NCBI GenBank assembly: GCA_032158125.1
Contig: JASKOT010000003.1
Location: 186,001 to 250,000, forward strand
Source: Papiliotrema nemorosa
Taxonomy: Eukaryota; Basidiomycota; Tremellomycetes; Tremellales; Rhynchogastremaceae
Reading direction: 5' to 3'
Length of the DNA: 64,000 nucleotides
Below, piece by piece: positions 20,929 to 30,918 of this stretch (position 1 is its first letter; each line of letters opens with the position of its first letter). The notes beneath the pieces are model-generated. The model searched no databases, had not been told where the DNA came from, and worked only from the letters and a program-made list of their open reading frames with translations. The position numbers and the translations under genes were made by a program.

Positions 20929-23900
20929 CTAATAAACCCATTCTCCCAACCCTTGCGCCCACTTGGCATGACCCCCTTGTCCACTCAGATCCCGCAAAGC
21001 AGCCCGCTTAGGGACGGTCATTCCTTCCGATTCATCCCCTTCAGAGGTATTGACAAAGTCTGTCGAGCCGGTCGGCGAGCCAGCTGAGGCCAAAACGCCA
21101 AGTCCTGGTCCACCCAGCGACGTGAGGTGAGGTTCAAAGCCCGAGTTTCGGAGTGTCGCCTGGAGAGCTTCGAGTGATGATTCAGGGTAATCTAAATTGT
21201 CAGCTTTGAGAGGGAACGACGCTTTGGACTGACTGTCTGGGATTAGAGTCACTGCACAGCCTCCGCCCCCCGCTCCAGTGAGTTTCGTGGCCAGGTTGAA
21301 AGGCTCTTGGGCCGTAGCAGCGACAATCATCTCCAAGCTTGGATGGGAAACACCCAAAGTGACGAGATGTCCGTGATTCGCTTTGATCAACTCCTGAAGG
21401 ATCAGCGGGGTGCTTCAGCATGTGCGACGATGAACGCACCTCGAGTCGCTGGACCAGATGTTGCCTCTCGATGGACGACGCACCGCTGAGCAAGCCTCGA
21501 GCCTCGTCACTGATGCCTTGCACAGCATCCAGAATCGGATCGACGACCTGTGGCTCGGCAAGTCGTTTCGCGCTCACGCCAGCAACGAGTGATTTGGTAT
21601 CTCGCGGCACAAGGGTGTTGGTGAGAAGCAGTCGGATGGAAGAGAAGCTTTCTGTCAATGCCCTCACTAAATAGTACGACCAAATGACTCACCCCTTCAA
21701 GCTCTCCAGACCACCAGTCTTGCCTCCGATGGATCTGGTGAAAGCGACAGCTCCACCTCGGACCGAGACGGCATTGTCGATACCTGAGGGGTTGCCATGT
21801 AAGACCTTCTCCGCCAGGAACGCCCATCCATCAACGAGATCCGTATCTTTGTTGCTGATGGCTGACCCGGTGGGCGCGGCGATGTGCTCATGAGCGAGCA
21901 GAATGGACGAGGCCACGGCAGTCGAGTACGCTGCCGATGACCCCAGTCCGGCTCCAATGGGCAAGTTGGAAGACGCCGTGAAGGTCGCCGCGAAGCTGTC
22001 TCGTCAGTCGTCACGCTAAGATGCAACTTTTGTCTTACGCGTTCTTCGGCGATCCGGCGATGACCATGTACAAGTACAAGAACGCCACTTGTGCCCCGAG
22101 ACCCCTTTTATCGCCTTCAGCACCTCTGGTGTGCGTCTCTATGGCTTGGAGTAAAGGCGGATCGAGCTCTTTATCTGCTGATCGTCTAGATCCGTCTGCG
22201 TGGTGAGGGAGGAGGTTCCAGGGGAGTTTCTCAATGTCCCATTCCGCCTCGAGACCTTCCAGCTCGGGCGCCTCGAGTGCGATCTTGTTGTCTGATCGAG
22301 GTGAAAGAACGGCATAGCATCTGAGGTCGACGGATGTAGCGATGGCAGTCTAACTGTCAGCTATATATTCTCCGACTAAAGGCTTCGACTCACCACTCCA
22401 TGCACTACAGCGTGCTCACCGAAAAGAATGACCTTTCCGGGCGCAGAGACCACAATCTCCTTGTCCAGCTTTTTGGACGAAGCGCTCAGTCCTAGAGTCT
22501 GCTTGAATCCGGAGACGAGTCTTTCGATGCCTGATCCCTTTGGTCGTTGGAATGCTCGAGCTCGAGATAAGATCCAGGCGTTTCGGTCTGTAGCGTATAA
22601 CTCCTCAGACGCGACGTTCGAGAGAACATTTGCGGAATGGTCAGGAACGATGGCACCGCTAGCCACGAGCGAGTGTTCAAGGTCGTCGATGAGATCTCGT
22701 GGGTCTTCGATACCGACACACAATCGGATCAAGTTCTCAGGCAATCCCCGTTCGGCTCGCACCGCGGCTGAGATGGAAGCGTGACTGATGTAAGTTGAGC
22801 CAAGAAGAAAGAGCGCTCGGTAGCTTACGACATGAGACAAGGCATGGAGATCAAACTGTTGACAGCTCCGAAAGATACACTGATACCCCACAGCCTGGTC
22901 CCTCCGACGATTCTCTCACTGAGAGCTTTATCTCCAGTGACGAAACTAAGGACAGCTCCCGCACCCGTTGCTTGCGCCCAGTGAACATCCCTCTTTGCGT
23001 GATGCTTCAATCCAGGGTAGTGGACCAGGAAACCAAGGGTGTCGAGGTACGTCGCAACCAGTTGAGCGGTCAATTGCATTCGGTCCATTCGGATGGACAT
23101 GGTTTTGATCCCTCGCAACAACAAGAACGAGTCGAATGGCGCCAGACCAGACCCAACAGAGTTGATGAGGAATGCAATCTGTTTACCAATCTCAGGGTTG
23201 GAAACTGCAATGACACCAGCCATGAGATCGTGGTGGCCCGAGAGGTACTTTGTGGCCGAATCGTAAACAATATCGACGCCGAGGTCAAGAGGTCGCTGGA
23301 GATAAGGGGACATCATGGTGTTGTCGACGACGATCAGAGCATTGGGGTTGGCAGCCTTGACGGCAGTGACGACTGCTCTGATGTCGGCAATCTTGAGCAG
23401 AGGGTTGGTCGGTGATTCAAGGAGAACCATTCGGACCCTGAATCATGAGCTTGTGTGCCGTGTGTAGACGTTTGGGTGGGAAGCTCACTTGTTATCAGGA
23501 CCAAGATGAGGTCTAATCTCCTCCACTCGGGTAGTGTCAATATGTCGGACATCCACACCTCCATGGCTCGACAAATATGTCAACAGCCTGTTTGTTCCTC
23601 CATAAATATCATCTCCCGCCAAGACTATCTCTCCAGGTTTGACCATTCTCAAGATGGTGTCCAAGCAGGTCATCCCCGTCGAAAGAGCAAAAGCCTGAGA
23701 AGCGCCATACAACCTAGCCAAGTGTGATTCTATCATCAGGGTTTATCGCTGGACAGCAAAACACAGCCATGGACCTACCTAGTCCACCTCGGGTAGGGTT
23801 GCCTGATCTAGTATAATCATAAGGTCCATCAACACCTTTGAAAGTTGCAGTCTGGTAAATGGGCGTGGAACTAGCACCATATTGGTCCTTTGTGTCGAGT

Positions 23901-24037
23901 GCCGCACAGAGAGTGGAGAACCTCCAGTTGGCTGATCGAGCGAGACGTTGTTCATATTCGGATTGAGGTTTCGATGAGGGCAAAGAGTAGACGGATGTGG
24001 CGAGGGATGTGTCGGAAGGTGAGGGTGGGGTAGTCAT
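20929..24037 (-). CDS. cystathionine beta-lyase / mevalonate kinase fusion
   Basis: One spliced frame of 928 aa. Exons: 24,037-23,779, 23,729-23,489, 23,437-22,829, 22,784-22,394, 22,349-22,039, 21,995-21,693, 21,647-21,440, 21,393-20,929. Residues ~1-415 are a PLP-dependent Cys/Met-metabolism enzyme of the fungal cystathionine beta-lyase type: YDYTRSGNPTRGGLESHLAR, VLAGDDIYGGTNRLL, VDNTMMSPYLQRPLDLG, and the lysine motif SATKYLSGHHDLMAGV. It would cleave cystathionine to homocysteine, pyruvate and ammonia. A ~65-residue linker follows (IVPDHSANVLSNVASEELYA ...). From ~480 comes a complete GHMP mevalonate kinase: EIVVSAPGKVILFGEHAVVH, LPIGAGLGSSAAYSTAVASS, EKVLHGNPSGIDNAVSVRGG and TKLTGAGGGGCAVTLI. 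Exon 4 carries both the lyase end and the kinase start with no stop and no in-frame ATG between, so a separate kinase start is not visible. Confidence 0.88.
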
Positions 24038-24502
24038 TTTGAGCGGTTTTGTATAGCCGTGGACGACTTGACAAGCGTGAGATGTATGTATAGAGCCGCT
24101 ATCTGCCTGGGACTCGATGTGATAGGCAGAGTGAGATGAAGAAGAGGAGTCTGAGTCGGGAGGATGGAAAGTATAGGATGGCCCCACGAAACGAGTCGAA
24201 GTGGTCGGAATTGCGTGATCCCACTTCTCTCTTCTTTGGAATTCAGCAATTGGTGGCAACACCTTCACCACAGAGTATTGTACCAGATAAGATGTGCATA
24301 TAATGTGGGCAGGGTAATTGCTATGTAAGAGAATTATATACGTAAGAAGCAGAATGTCCGTGCCGGCACGTCTTAGATTATACCAAATAGAAAAAGGAAT
24401 GCGGATCACCAGGATCCTCGCACTACAGCGTCAAGCTGTACCCTTACTTCCATGAACTCGTTCAACCACCTCCAAGGGATCTCAGCAAGCATTCAAAGAT
24501 GC
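24038..24502. other. intergenic, promoter of the fusion gene
   Basis: 465 bp between the fusion-gene start and the GH71 stop, both minus strand. The upstream frame stays open to 24,409 but has no homology; ATG at 24,037 in an AAAATG context is the natural start. AT-rich at 24,290-24,400. Confidence 0.45.
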
Positions 24503-26981
24503 TCACGAGCTCGAACCGAGGTAATAGTTGAAGTTGTAAGTCACTGGGTTGTTGGTGTAGACGCTTCCGGCAGAAGCGTACGAAGCGACCGTAGATCCAC
24601 TTCGGACGATTGAACCGGACATTGCACCTGCCGAAGAGGGAACCTTCAATTTGGACAATCCCCCCTGGACGGAGAATGTTTGAGTGTTGGATCCAGAAGT
24701 CAAAGTGACGGTAGCGGGACCGGTGGTAAGAACCACTGCGTACAAGTAGTCGTCGGTCCAGTTCCATCCGGTCGGGCGACCGGCTCCATCGTTGGAAGCC
24801 GTAGCGTCGTGAGGATGGGGTCGTTGCCACATGACGATGGAGTCTTGGGTGATGGCGGGGTATGAACCGGTCTTGAAAGCTGTCGAGTAGTACTTTGTAA
24901 GCACGTTGATACCCTCGTGATCGAGCCCATTGACCCAGACCTCTGAACCGGCAGGGAGAGCTCCAGCGATAGGACCAATGTAGGACGACTCTCCATAATC
25001 GTTCCAGGTCAAAATCTCCAAAGCTTTGATAGACTGTCGTTGAGCGATGAGCTGCTCCCATCGAGTCGCGTAGAGCCAGTTGTCGCTTCGGTAAAGCCAG
25101 TTTTTATTCCACGAGTTGGCGCCAAAGTGGGTAAAGAAGAATGGCGAGATGGCAGCCATGTACTGTCGACCACTCAGGTTGCTCATGTACTGCTCGTCGG
25201 TCGCGGTGGAAATCTCGTAGTCGCCCATGGGCCAAGCAGAGTTCCAGTTGAGCTCACCATCGATAAAGCTGATACTGGGGAAAACCGATGGATCGGTAAA
25301 GATACTAGGGACGAAGAAGATATCCACCCCGGCGGCCGACAAGGTATTGACAAACGCGCTGCTCCACCCATTCATCGATCCAGTACCGAAAGTACAGTCT
25401 GATCCAGCAAAGGTCGAAACGAGGACCTTGCCGTTTTGTTTGGCTTGGTTGGGATGGTTTGCAAATTGCTTGACGAGGTTGACCAGTGTTGTAGCATCAT
25501 TCCAAGACCCACATCCCATGACCGTCATATCGAGTGACAAGAAGAGCTTGAACCCTGTTCCAGACGCCTGGGCGGCGGAGTACGCATCAGCGATTCGGAG
25601 CGGTTGCCAATAGTCTGAACCCATGTTGAGGGCGAATCCATCGATTCCGTAAGAGTACGCCTTGTTGATATCGTTCGTCCAGTCGGAAACTTGGTACGGG
25701 TAGGTGTTACCGACCATATGGTGAGCCCAGACGTAATGCGTGTCATCCGAAGCGGGAACCGAGGTGGAAATCGGGGCAGCGCTTGAAACTGGCGAGGCAG
25801 TGACTGAGCTGGCCACAGCTGACGACGCGGCAGAAGATACCGCGAGGGAAGTGGCAGTCGCTGAAGCCGATGAGATCGAGGACGAGGATGATGTAGGGCA
25901 AGCGACAAGAGTGTTGTCGCAAGATGAAGAGGCAAGTTCGTATAGTTCCATTGCCCAGTCTCCACCGCAAGTATCCGACGAGTCACCAGCACATGGCATG
26001 GTACAGCTTCCAGAAGCGGATGTCAGAGTCGAGGGGATGGAGTTTCCACAGTAACACTCCTCTCCATACTCGAGACCTGCGTATTTGAAGCCCTTGTCCT
26101 CACAAAGCGAGAGGCAAGAGTCAGTTGTGAGACCCTTGACGTAGTATTCGGAGTAGCCGGTCAGTACACGAGGGCTGGACGAGTCGTCGATACATCCAAG
26201 AATGTACCATTCCGATTCGTCCTGCGCATTCTCGTGGACTGCGAGAGTGGATGTAGGCGAGGTAGAGGTGGTCGCAGTTGCTGAGACGTTGGCAGAGGGA
26301 ACGACAGAGCTGGTGGCACTGGCGGAAGCAGTAGCGGATGGGACGGAGATCGAGGTGGTGGTCGCGTCGCATGAGCCGAGCGCACTCGAGTTGTACGTGT
26401 ACAGCGATAACAACCAGGCATTTCCGCACATTACAGTGGCGTCACCCACACAAGGGCTACTACATGACGTGTCGGGGTTTGGAGTGCCTCCACTACCAAC
26501 GTATGAGTTTCCACAGTAACACTGAGATCAGTTTTCTGGTACAATGACGAAGGGCAAACTCACCTCGTCACCGAACTCCATTCCTGCAAGGGTGTAACCT
26601 TTCTTGCCACATTCCGTGAGACACAGTAATGGTGTCTGACTCGTACTGGAAAACGAGAATCCCTGCAAGAGTCGCTCATCCCATGATTCGGTGACACATC
26701 CGTGGTATGACCAGCCAGCAGGAACACTGACATCTCGCTTCTCATTCAACGGAGCAGGTTTCGACTACAAAGTCAGTGAGGTCGCTTGAGCAGAGAGAGC
26801 GACTCACCAAACCATGGACTGAGCCGTAGTATCTCGAGTAGATGGAGTGTAACGACCTTTTCGAGTGTGAGAGGAGTTCAGCGATAGATGGAGGGGCATG
26901 TCGACCTGGAGTCAAAGGTTTGGCCTCGATTGAACCAATTGTGGCCAGAGCGAAGGCAAGAGCAGCAGCGACCGGCGCCAT
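24503..26981 (-). CDS. secreted alpha-1,3-glucanase (GH71) with two WSC domains
   Basis: Cell-wall enzyme hydrolysing alpha-1,3-glucan (mutanase family), for wall remodelling or scavenging. Exons 26,981-26,808, 26,764-26,564 and 26,521-24,503; 797 aa; introns 43 and 42 nt. Signal peptide MAPVAAALAFALATIGSIEA. WSC domain 1 at ~75-170 (YHGCVTESWDERLLQGF ... GMEFGDECYCGNSYVG ... PCVGDATVMCGN); Ser/Thr linker; WSC domain 2 at ~230-325 (GCIDDSSSPRVLTG ... GLEYGEECYCGNSIPS ... PCAGDSSDTCGGD); second Ser/Ala linker; GH71 from ~385 to the end (HYVWAHHMVGNTYPYQVSDW, YGIDGFALNMGSDYW, FKLFLSLDM, EILTWNDYGESSYIGP). WSC modules usually bind glycans; two in tandem before GH71 would target the enzyme to the wall. 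No membrane or GPI segment. Confidence 0.92.
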
Positions 26982-28119
26982 GGCGATGTTGTACTATACG
27001 ATGAGGCGAATCGAGTCGAGTACTGAGTTGGCGACAATATAGCTTGGATCTGGAAAGACTGATCAACAGGACTTTGACACCAGATGTCGGGTGGATTGCT
27101 GATTGCTGAGAGCGAGGAAAAGAAGGTCGGATGCCGTCGAGGCGTAAGAGCACCAGGCTCGAGGAGTTGACACTAGGTCGAAGGGGTTAGCGAAAACGAG
27201 AGAAAGAGACTACAAACGAAAGATGAAAGAACAAGAAGATGCGATGGACATGGGCGTACAGGTATACATATGGCATCGACCGTCAGATAGTATTGGCCAA
27301 GACCCTTGATTCCATGTTAGGTTACCGTAGCAACATGAGAAATTAACGCGAGGCGTCGCTGCTAATGACGCAGGATCCAAGCCATGAACATGAGTAAAGT
27401 CACCACTTCTCCCGATCTAGGTAGGAGACCAGACCCTGGGGAGTCCGTATCAGCCCATGAGAAGAGTAAGATACGGCTTTGCATTCCGTAACGATCGTAC
27501 CGGTCGGCTAGGAGTGTATGATGGAAGTGGTATATCAAGAAATGGCTGGGAGCTACGGCAAGGAAATGGCGGGTAGAACCAAAAAAAAAAAGAGCAGTCG
27601 CGTGACAATTGCCACTTTGAGTAATATGCAACGGCCAAGCTGACCACCCTGACCTGGGACCTCGCCGATCGTAGTAACTCGCTCCGTGAACTGCGAAGCC
27701 GAGACAAAAGAAGATTTGTGGGACCAGAGATGGCGGTCCGAAAGTATGCTCCATGCGCTTGAGTGCGGTAGTGTCGGTGGGCGTAGTCGCCTTTTGAACA
27801 CGCCATTTCGGTTCGGGCTCCCAATGATTCCAACGTGCTTGAGGTCCGACAAACTGGCCAAATCTCGTGTGTCTGCCGGTGCTTTGGCTTTGGTTTGTAC
27901 TTTTGCTTGGTAAATACAGCCACAAGACGTCGGTGGTGTGACGGTTTCTAGCCTGTCGAAACGTGCTCGAGCTATGGACGTCCTTTGACCTGGCCCTCCA
28001 CTTTCTCCATCATCCCTTGACTCACGCGACCCGTTTCCTCATCGCTAACCAGTCGACTGCTCCAGAAATGACAGCCTACCATCTTGCACGGCCATTCATG
28101 TCAATACAAGACCGATGAC
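26982..28119. other. divergent intergenic region
   Basis: 1.14 kb between the starts of the GH71 gene (-) and a membrane-protein gene (+), so it should carry both promoters. An A11 run lies at 27,581-27,591. A minus-strand open frame (27,362-27,925) has no ATG start and no motif. No gene supported. Confidence 0.5.
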
Positions 28120-29267
28120 ATGATGTCGAGCAAAGTACTGATACCTCTTACCATACTCACCGCACGGCTCATTCGGGCACAAGGCGCTACCACTACAACA
28201 GCCTCGTCCGCTCCCACAACCGAATCTCAGGCAGATCCTAGTGGAAGTGCAGCTTCGTGTTCGTGGGATGGCTCAGTATCGTAAGGAACACCTCAGACTT
28301 GATCTGGTCTCCTCTGACTCGCAGTGAATACGTCAAATGCCAGAAAGGCAAAGTATCCACAACCACCCTCATCGCCTCGGGAATCGGAGTGACCGTCGCC
28401 ATCCTCGCCCTGGTCGGATTGGGGGTTTGGTTGTGTAATCGGCAGAGAAGAGGTCGACAAGGCTCAAAACGTCTCGAGGATGGGTCATCTCCCACCCCAA
28501 CGCGCGGAAAGACTCCTTCGCCTTCCTCTCACCGTCCTCGTGTCAACTCAGACGATGATTCTGAGCCTGAGCAATTGGACGAGAAAAGACCAGTGAAGCG
28601 AATGATCGATACCACACAATCTGCCAACGCCAAGCGCGATCCTCGAGCCGCAAGGGTGGAAAGCGGATCCTCTTCCTCTGAATCCGTAGCGGAGACGCCT
28701 CCTCCACCTCATCCTGCCCACGTTGTCCCAAAACCTGCCTTGCCTAGCGAGATCATCAACTCCCCTGTGGAAGTGGAGACGACCCGTACTCTATACCCTT
28801 CCAATCCTTCACCCAACCCTCGGCATCTTCGCTCCACACCTCAAGCCTCGGCTCAAGCTCAGAACGGCGTTCGATTTTCGGCCTATTCGAGACGCCAGTC
28901 CACCCTTTCGGTTGTAGGCGCAGGAGGGATAGGAGCTCCACCTCCCATGCCTGTACGCTCCAATACCGGTACATCACCTCTGAACATTCGTAAATCGACC
29001 ATGGACGCAGGACCACCGCGACAGACCAAGAGAGCAGAAGGTATACCAAGCTACTACGAGGCGACCAAGGGGCAGGCCGAAACGGGAGGACCTAGACCGA
29101 TCCCTAAAATCGTTCGACCAAGCGTATCAATGTACGGCAGGAGCGCCTCGGCACCGGACAATGCACCGCCAGTACCACTGAGTCAGCGACCAGGATTGGA
29201 CGCGAGAAGACCCAGTGCACCGGCGAATCCGCAGAGGAAGATGACAGATAGAGGGGGACTGATATGA
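28120..29267 (+). CDS. single-pass type I membrane protein, unknown
   Basis: Exons 28,120-28,280 and 28,325-29,267 (44-nt intron); 367 aa. Signal peptide (MMSSKVLIPLTILTARLIRA), then a short Ser/Thr-rich ectodomain with CSWDGSVSEYVKCQK, which contains two cysteines that could pair. One membrane span follows at ~66-88 (ASGIGVTVAILALVGLGVWL), then a basic stop-transfer (NRQRRGRQGSKR) and a ~275-residue cytosolic tail rich in Ser, Pro and Arg (PTPTRGKTPSPSSHR, DDDSEPEQLDEKRPVKRM). Short glycosylated ectodomain plus long disordered tail is the general layout of fungal wall-stress sensors, but no specific family is recognised. Initiation could also be at the next codon (28,123). Confidence 0.75.
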
Positions 29268-29428
29268 TGGTGGTGGAATGTTGTATTCATGCATGGACGT
29301 AAAAAGTGAACGTGAAATTTCGTGTAGTGTACAAGGAACCGAATGCTGTTTTACAAGGTAGTGCGATGCGGAGCAGAAGCACAAGACAAATAATGTTAGT
29401 GTAGAGTTAGAGCAAAGGCGTGAGCCAT

Positions 29429-30408
29429 TTACCATCCTCCGAATCTCGAAACTGTCCCCTGAGTCGGTTTGTTCATGCGAGAGTCTGGCGAGCCCCAATC
29501 GTCTCCTGCGTTTAGAGTAGTTCCACCTCTGCCTTTGGGCGTAGGTACAGTCACGTGAGCCTGCCAATCATCGAATTTCGGCTCGAGCGGTAGTATCTTG
29601 TGGTTGCCGTAGCCCTTTGATGTGGTTGCGTTCTTAGGTCGAAGTGCACTCGGTCCACTCCCGTCTGGCCTTTTCCTCTTGGCGATATCGGCAAGTGTGA
29701 AAGAGCCTTCCGGTCGGATAGGAGCCGGCGGGGGAAGAGGGTCGTTGACCGGATGATATGCCATCCAGTTGTCGCCGGACCGACCGTCCGTTGTCTGCGA
29801 TACGTATCTCTGTCTCGATGACGAGCGTGTCGAACTCAACTCGCGGTCGAGTAAGTGGTTGACCTTGAAGAAAGGTTGATCATCCTCTGGCTCAGGCGTT
29901 ACTAGGTTGATAGAGGACCGCGATGATTGCGCAATGCTAGACATGCTATAAGCCGAGCCGGACAGCTTGTCGGAAGACGCGGGATACAGAGAAGATATGG
30001 TACTCTCCGTATCGTCCAGATCAATAAGATCCCTCTCTGGGGTATCTTCGGTGTCTAAATCGTCGATTCGAGATGTTATATAGTTTGGTGAGATCTCCGG
30101 ATTGGCGAGCCGTGTGGTATCTGAAACTGGCGAAGGATCCAATTTGAACGGTGTAAACTTCTTGGGCGAAGAAGGCATCTCAAAGGAAGGGATAGTATCC
30201 AAGTTCATTTCGTCCTCGCTCATCTCGTCATCTTCGAACCCCGCAACAACGTGCGATTTGGGCGGACGACTACCGCTCGACTGCCTCGTGTCAATGATGT
30301 GGGCGTGTGAAAGACTGTGCATACCTTGATGGACGTAGGGACCATGTGAATGCCGCGTCTGTCGAATAGACTCGACCCCGGCTGCCATGCAGCGGGTGGG
30401 GGCGACAT
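29429..30408 (-). CDS. hypothetical Ser/Pro-rich protein
   Basis: Exons 30,408-30,325 and 30,280-29,429, with a 44-nt intron ending GGCAG; 311 aa. Starts MSPPPAAWQPGSSLFDRRGI. Acidic patches (FEDDEMSEDEMNLDTIPS, RIDDLDTEDTPERDLIDLDD) alternate with Ser-rich stretches. The C-terminal third has motifs that may be conserved: SFTLADIAKRKRPDGSGPSA, a bipartite-like basic signal, and a final GDDWGSPDSRMNKPTQGTVS RFGGW. No known domain. The frame is open upstream without ATG, so the start rests on the first ATG only. Confidence 0.65.
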
Positions 30409-30918
30409 GTTGAACGAGGTTCTAGGTGTCGCGTCACGAGTCAACTGAAGGTCCAGCAATGAGGGGTTGACAGAGTTTTATCGAACCTTCCGGGAAATTG
30501 CAAGACCCAACCAGGCGCAAGAAATAGCTGCAAGATATGTTGAAGTATCCGAAGAGAGATGGAAAGTCACAATCTCGCGCCCAGTCCCAGACCTTGTGGA
30601 TCCCCCCTTGGGCGGCTCTTTTGTGTTGAATTGATAAGGGTGATCGACGTGAAGGTGAGACACTCGGGCTGTACACGTCATGCATTCCAACTTCGGTGAT
30701 CACCGCTTCCCTCCATTGTGGCTACTTGGGTTGCCGAAGCTGATTTTTCGTCATGAGCGTCACCGGCGAGTACAGAGCATCTCTCAGCTCGTGTTATCCT
30801 CGACTCAACTCGCGATCAGTCGGCTGTGTGGTGATCCAGACGGTCAGCTCATCCTGACCACTGCCAGAACAGGATCCTCGCACGAAAGCGAGGTAGCTGC
30901 ACAGGCGCTCACCACAAG
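30409..30918. other. divergent intergenic region upstream of the Mdm31 gene
   Basis: 510 bp between divergent starts; presumed to contain both promoters. No gene seen. Confidence 0.45.

Noticed and set aside
27362..27925. 187-codon minus-strand open frame
   Set aside because: No ATG at or near its start, no motif, and three overlapping frames of similar length in a promoter region.
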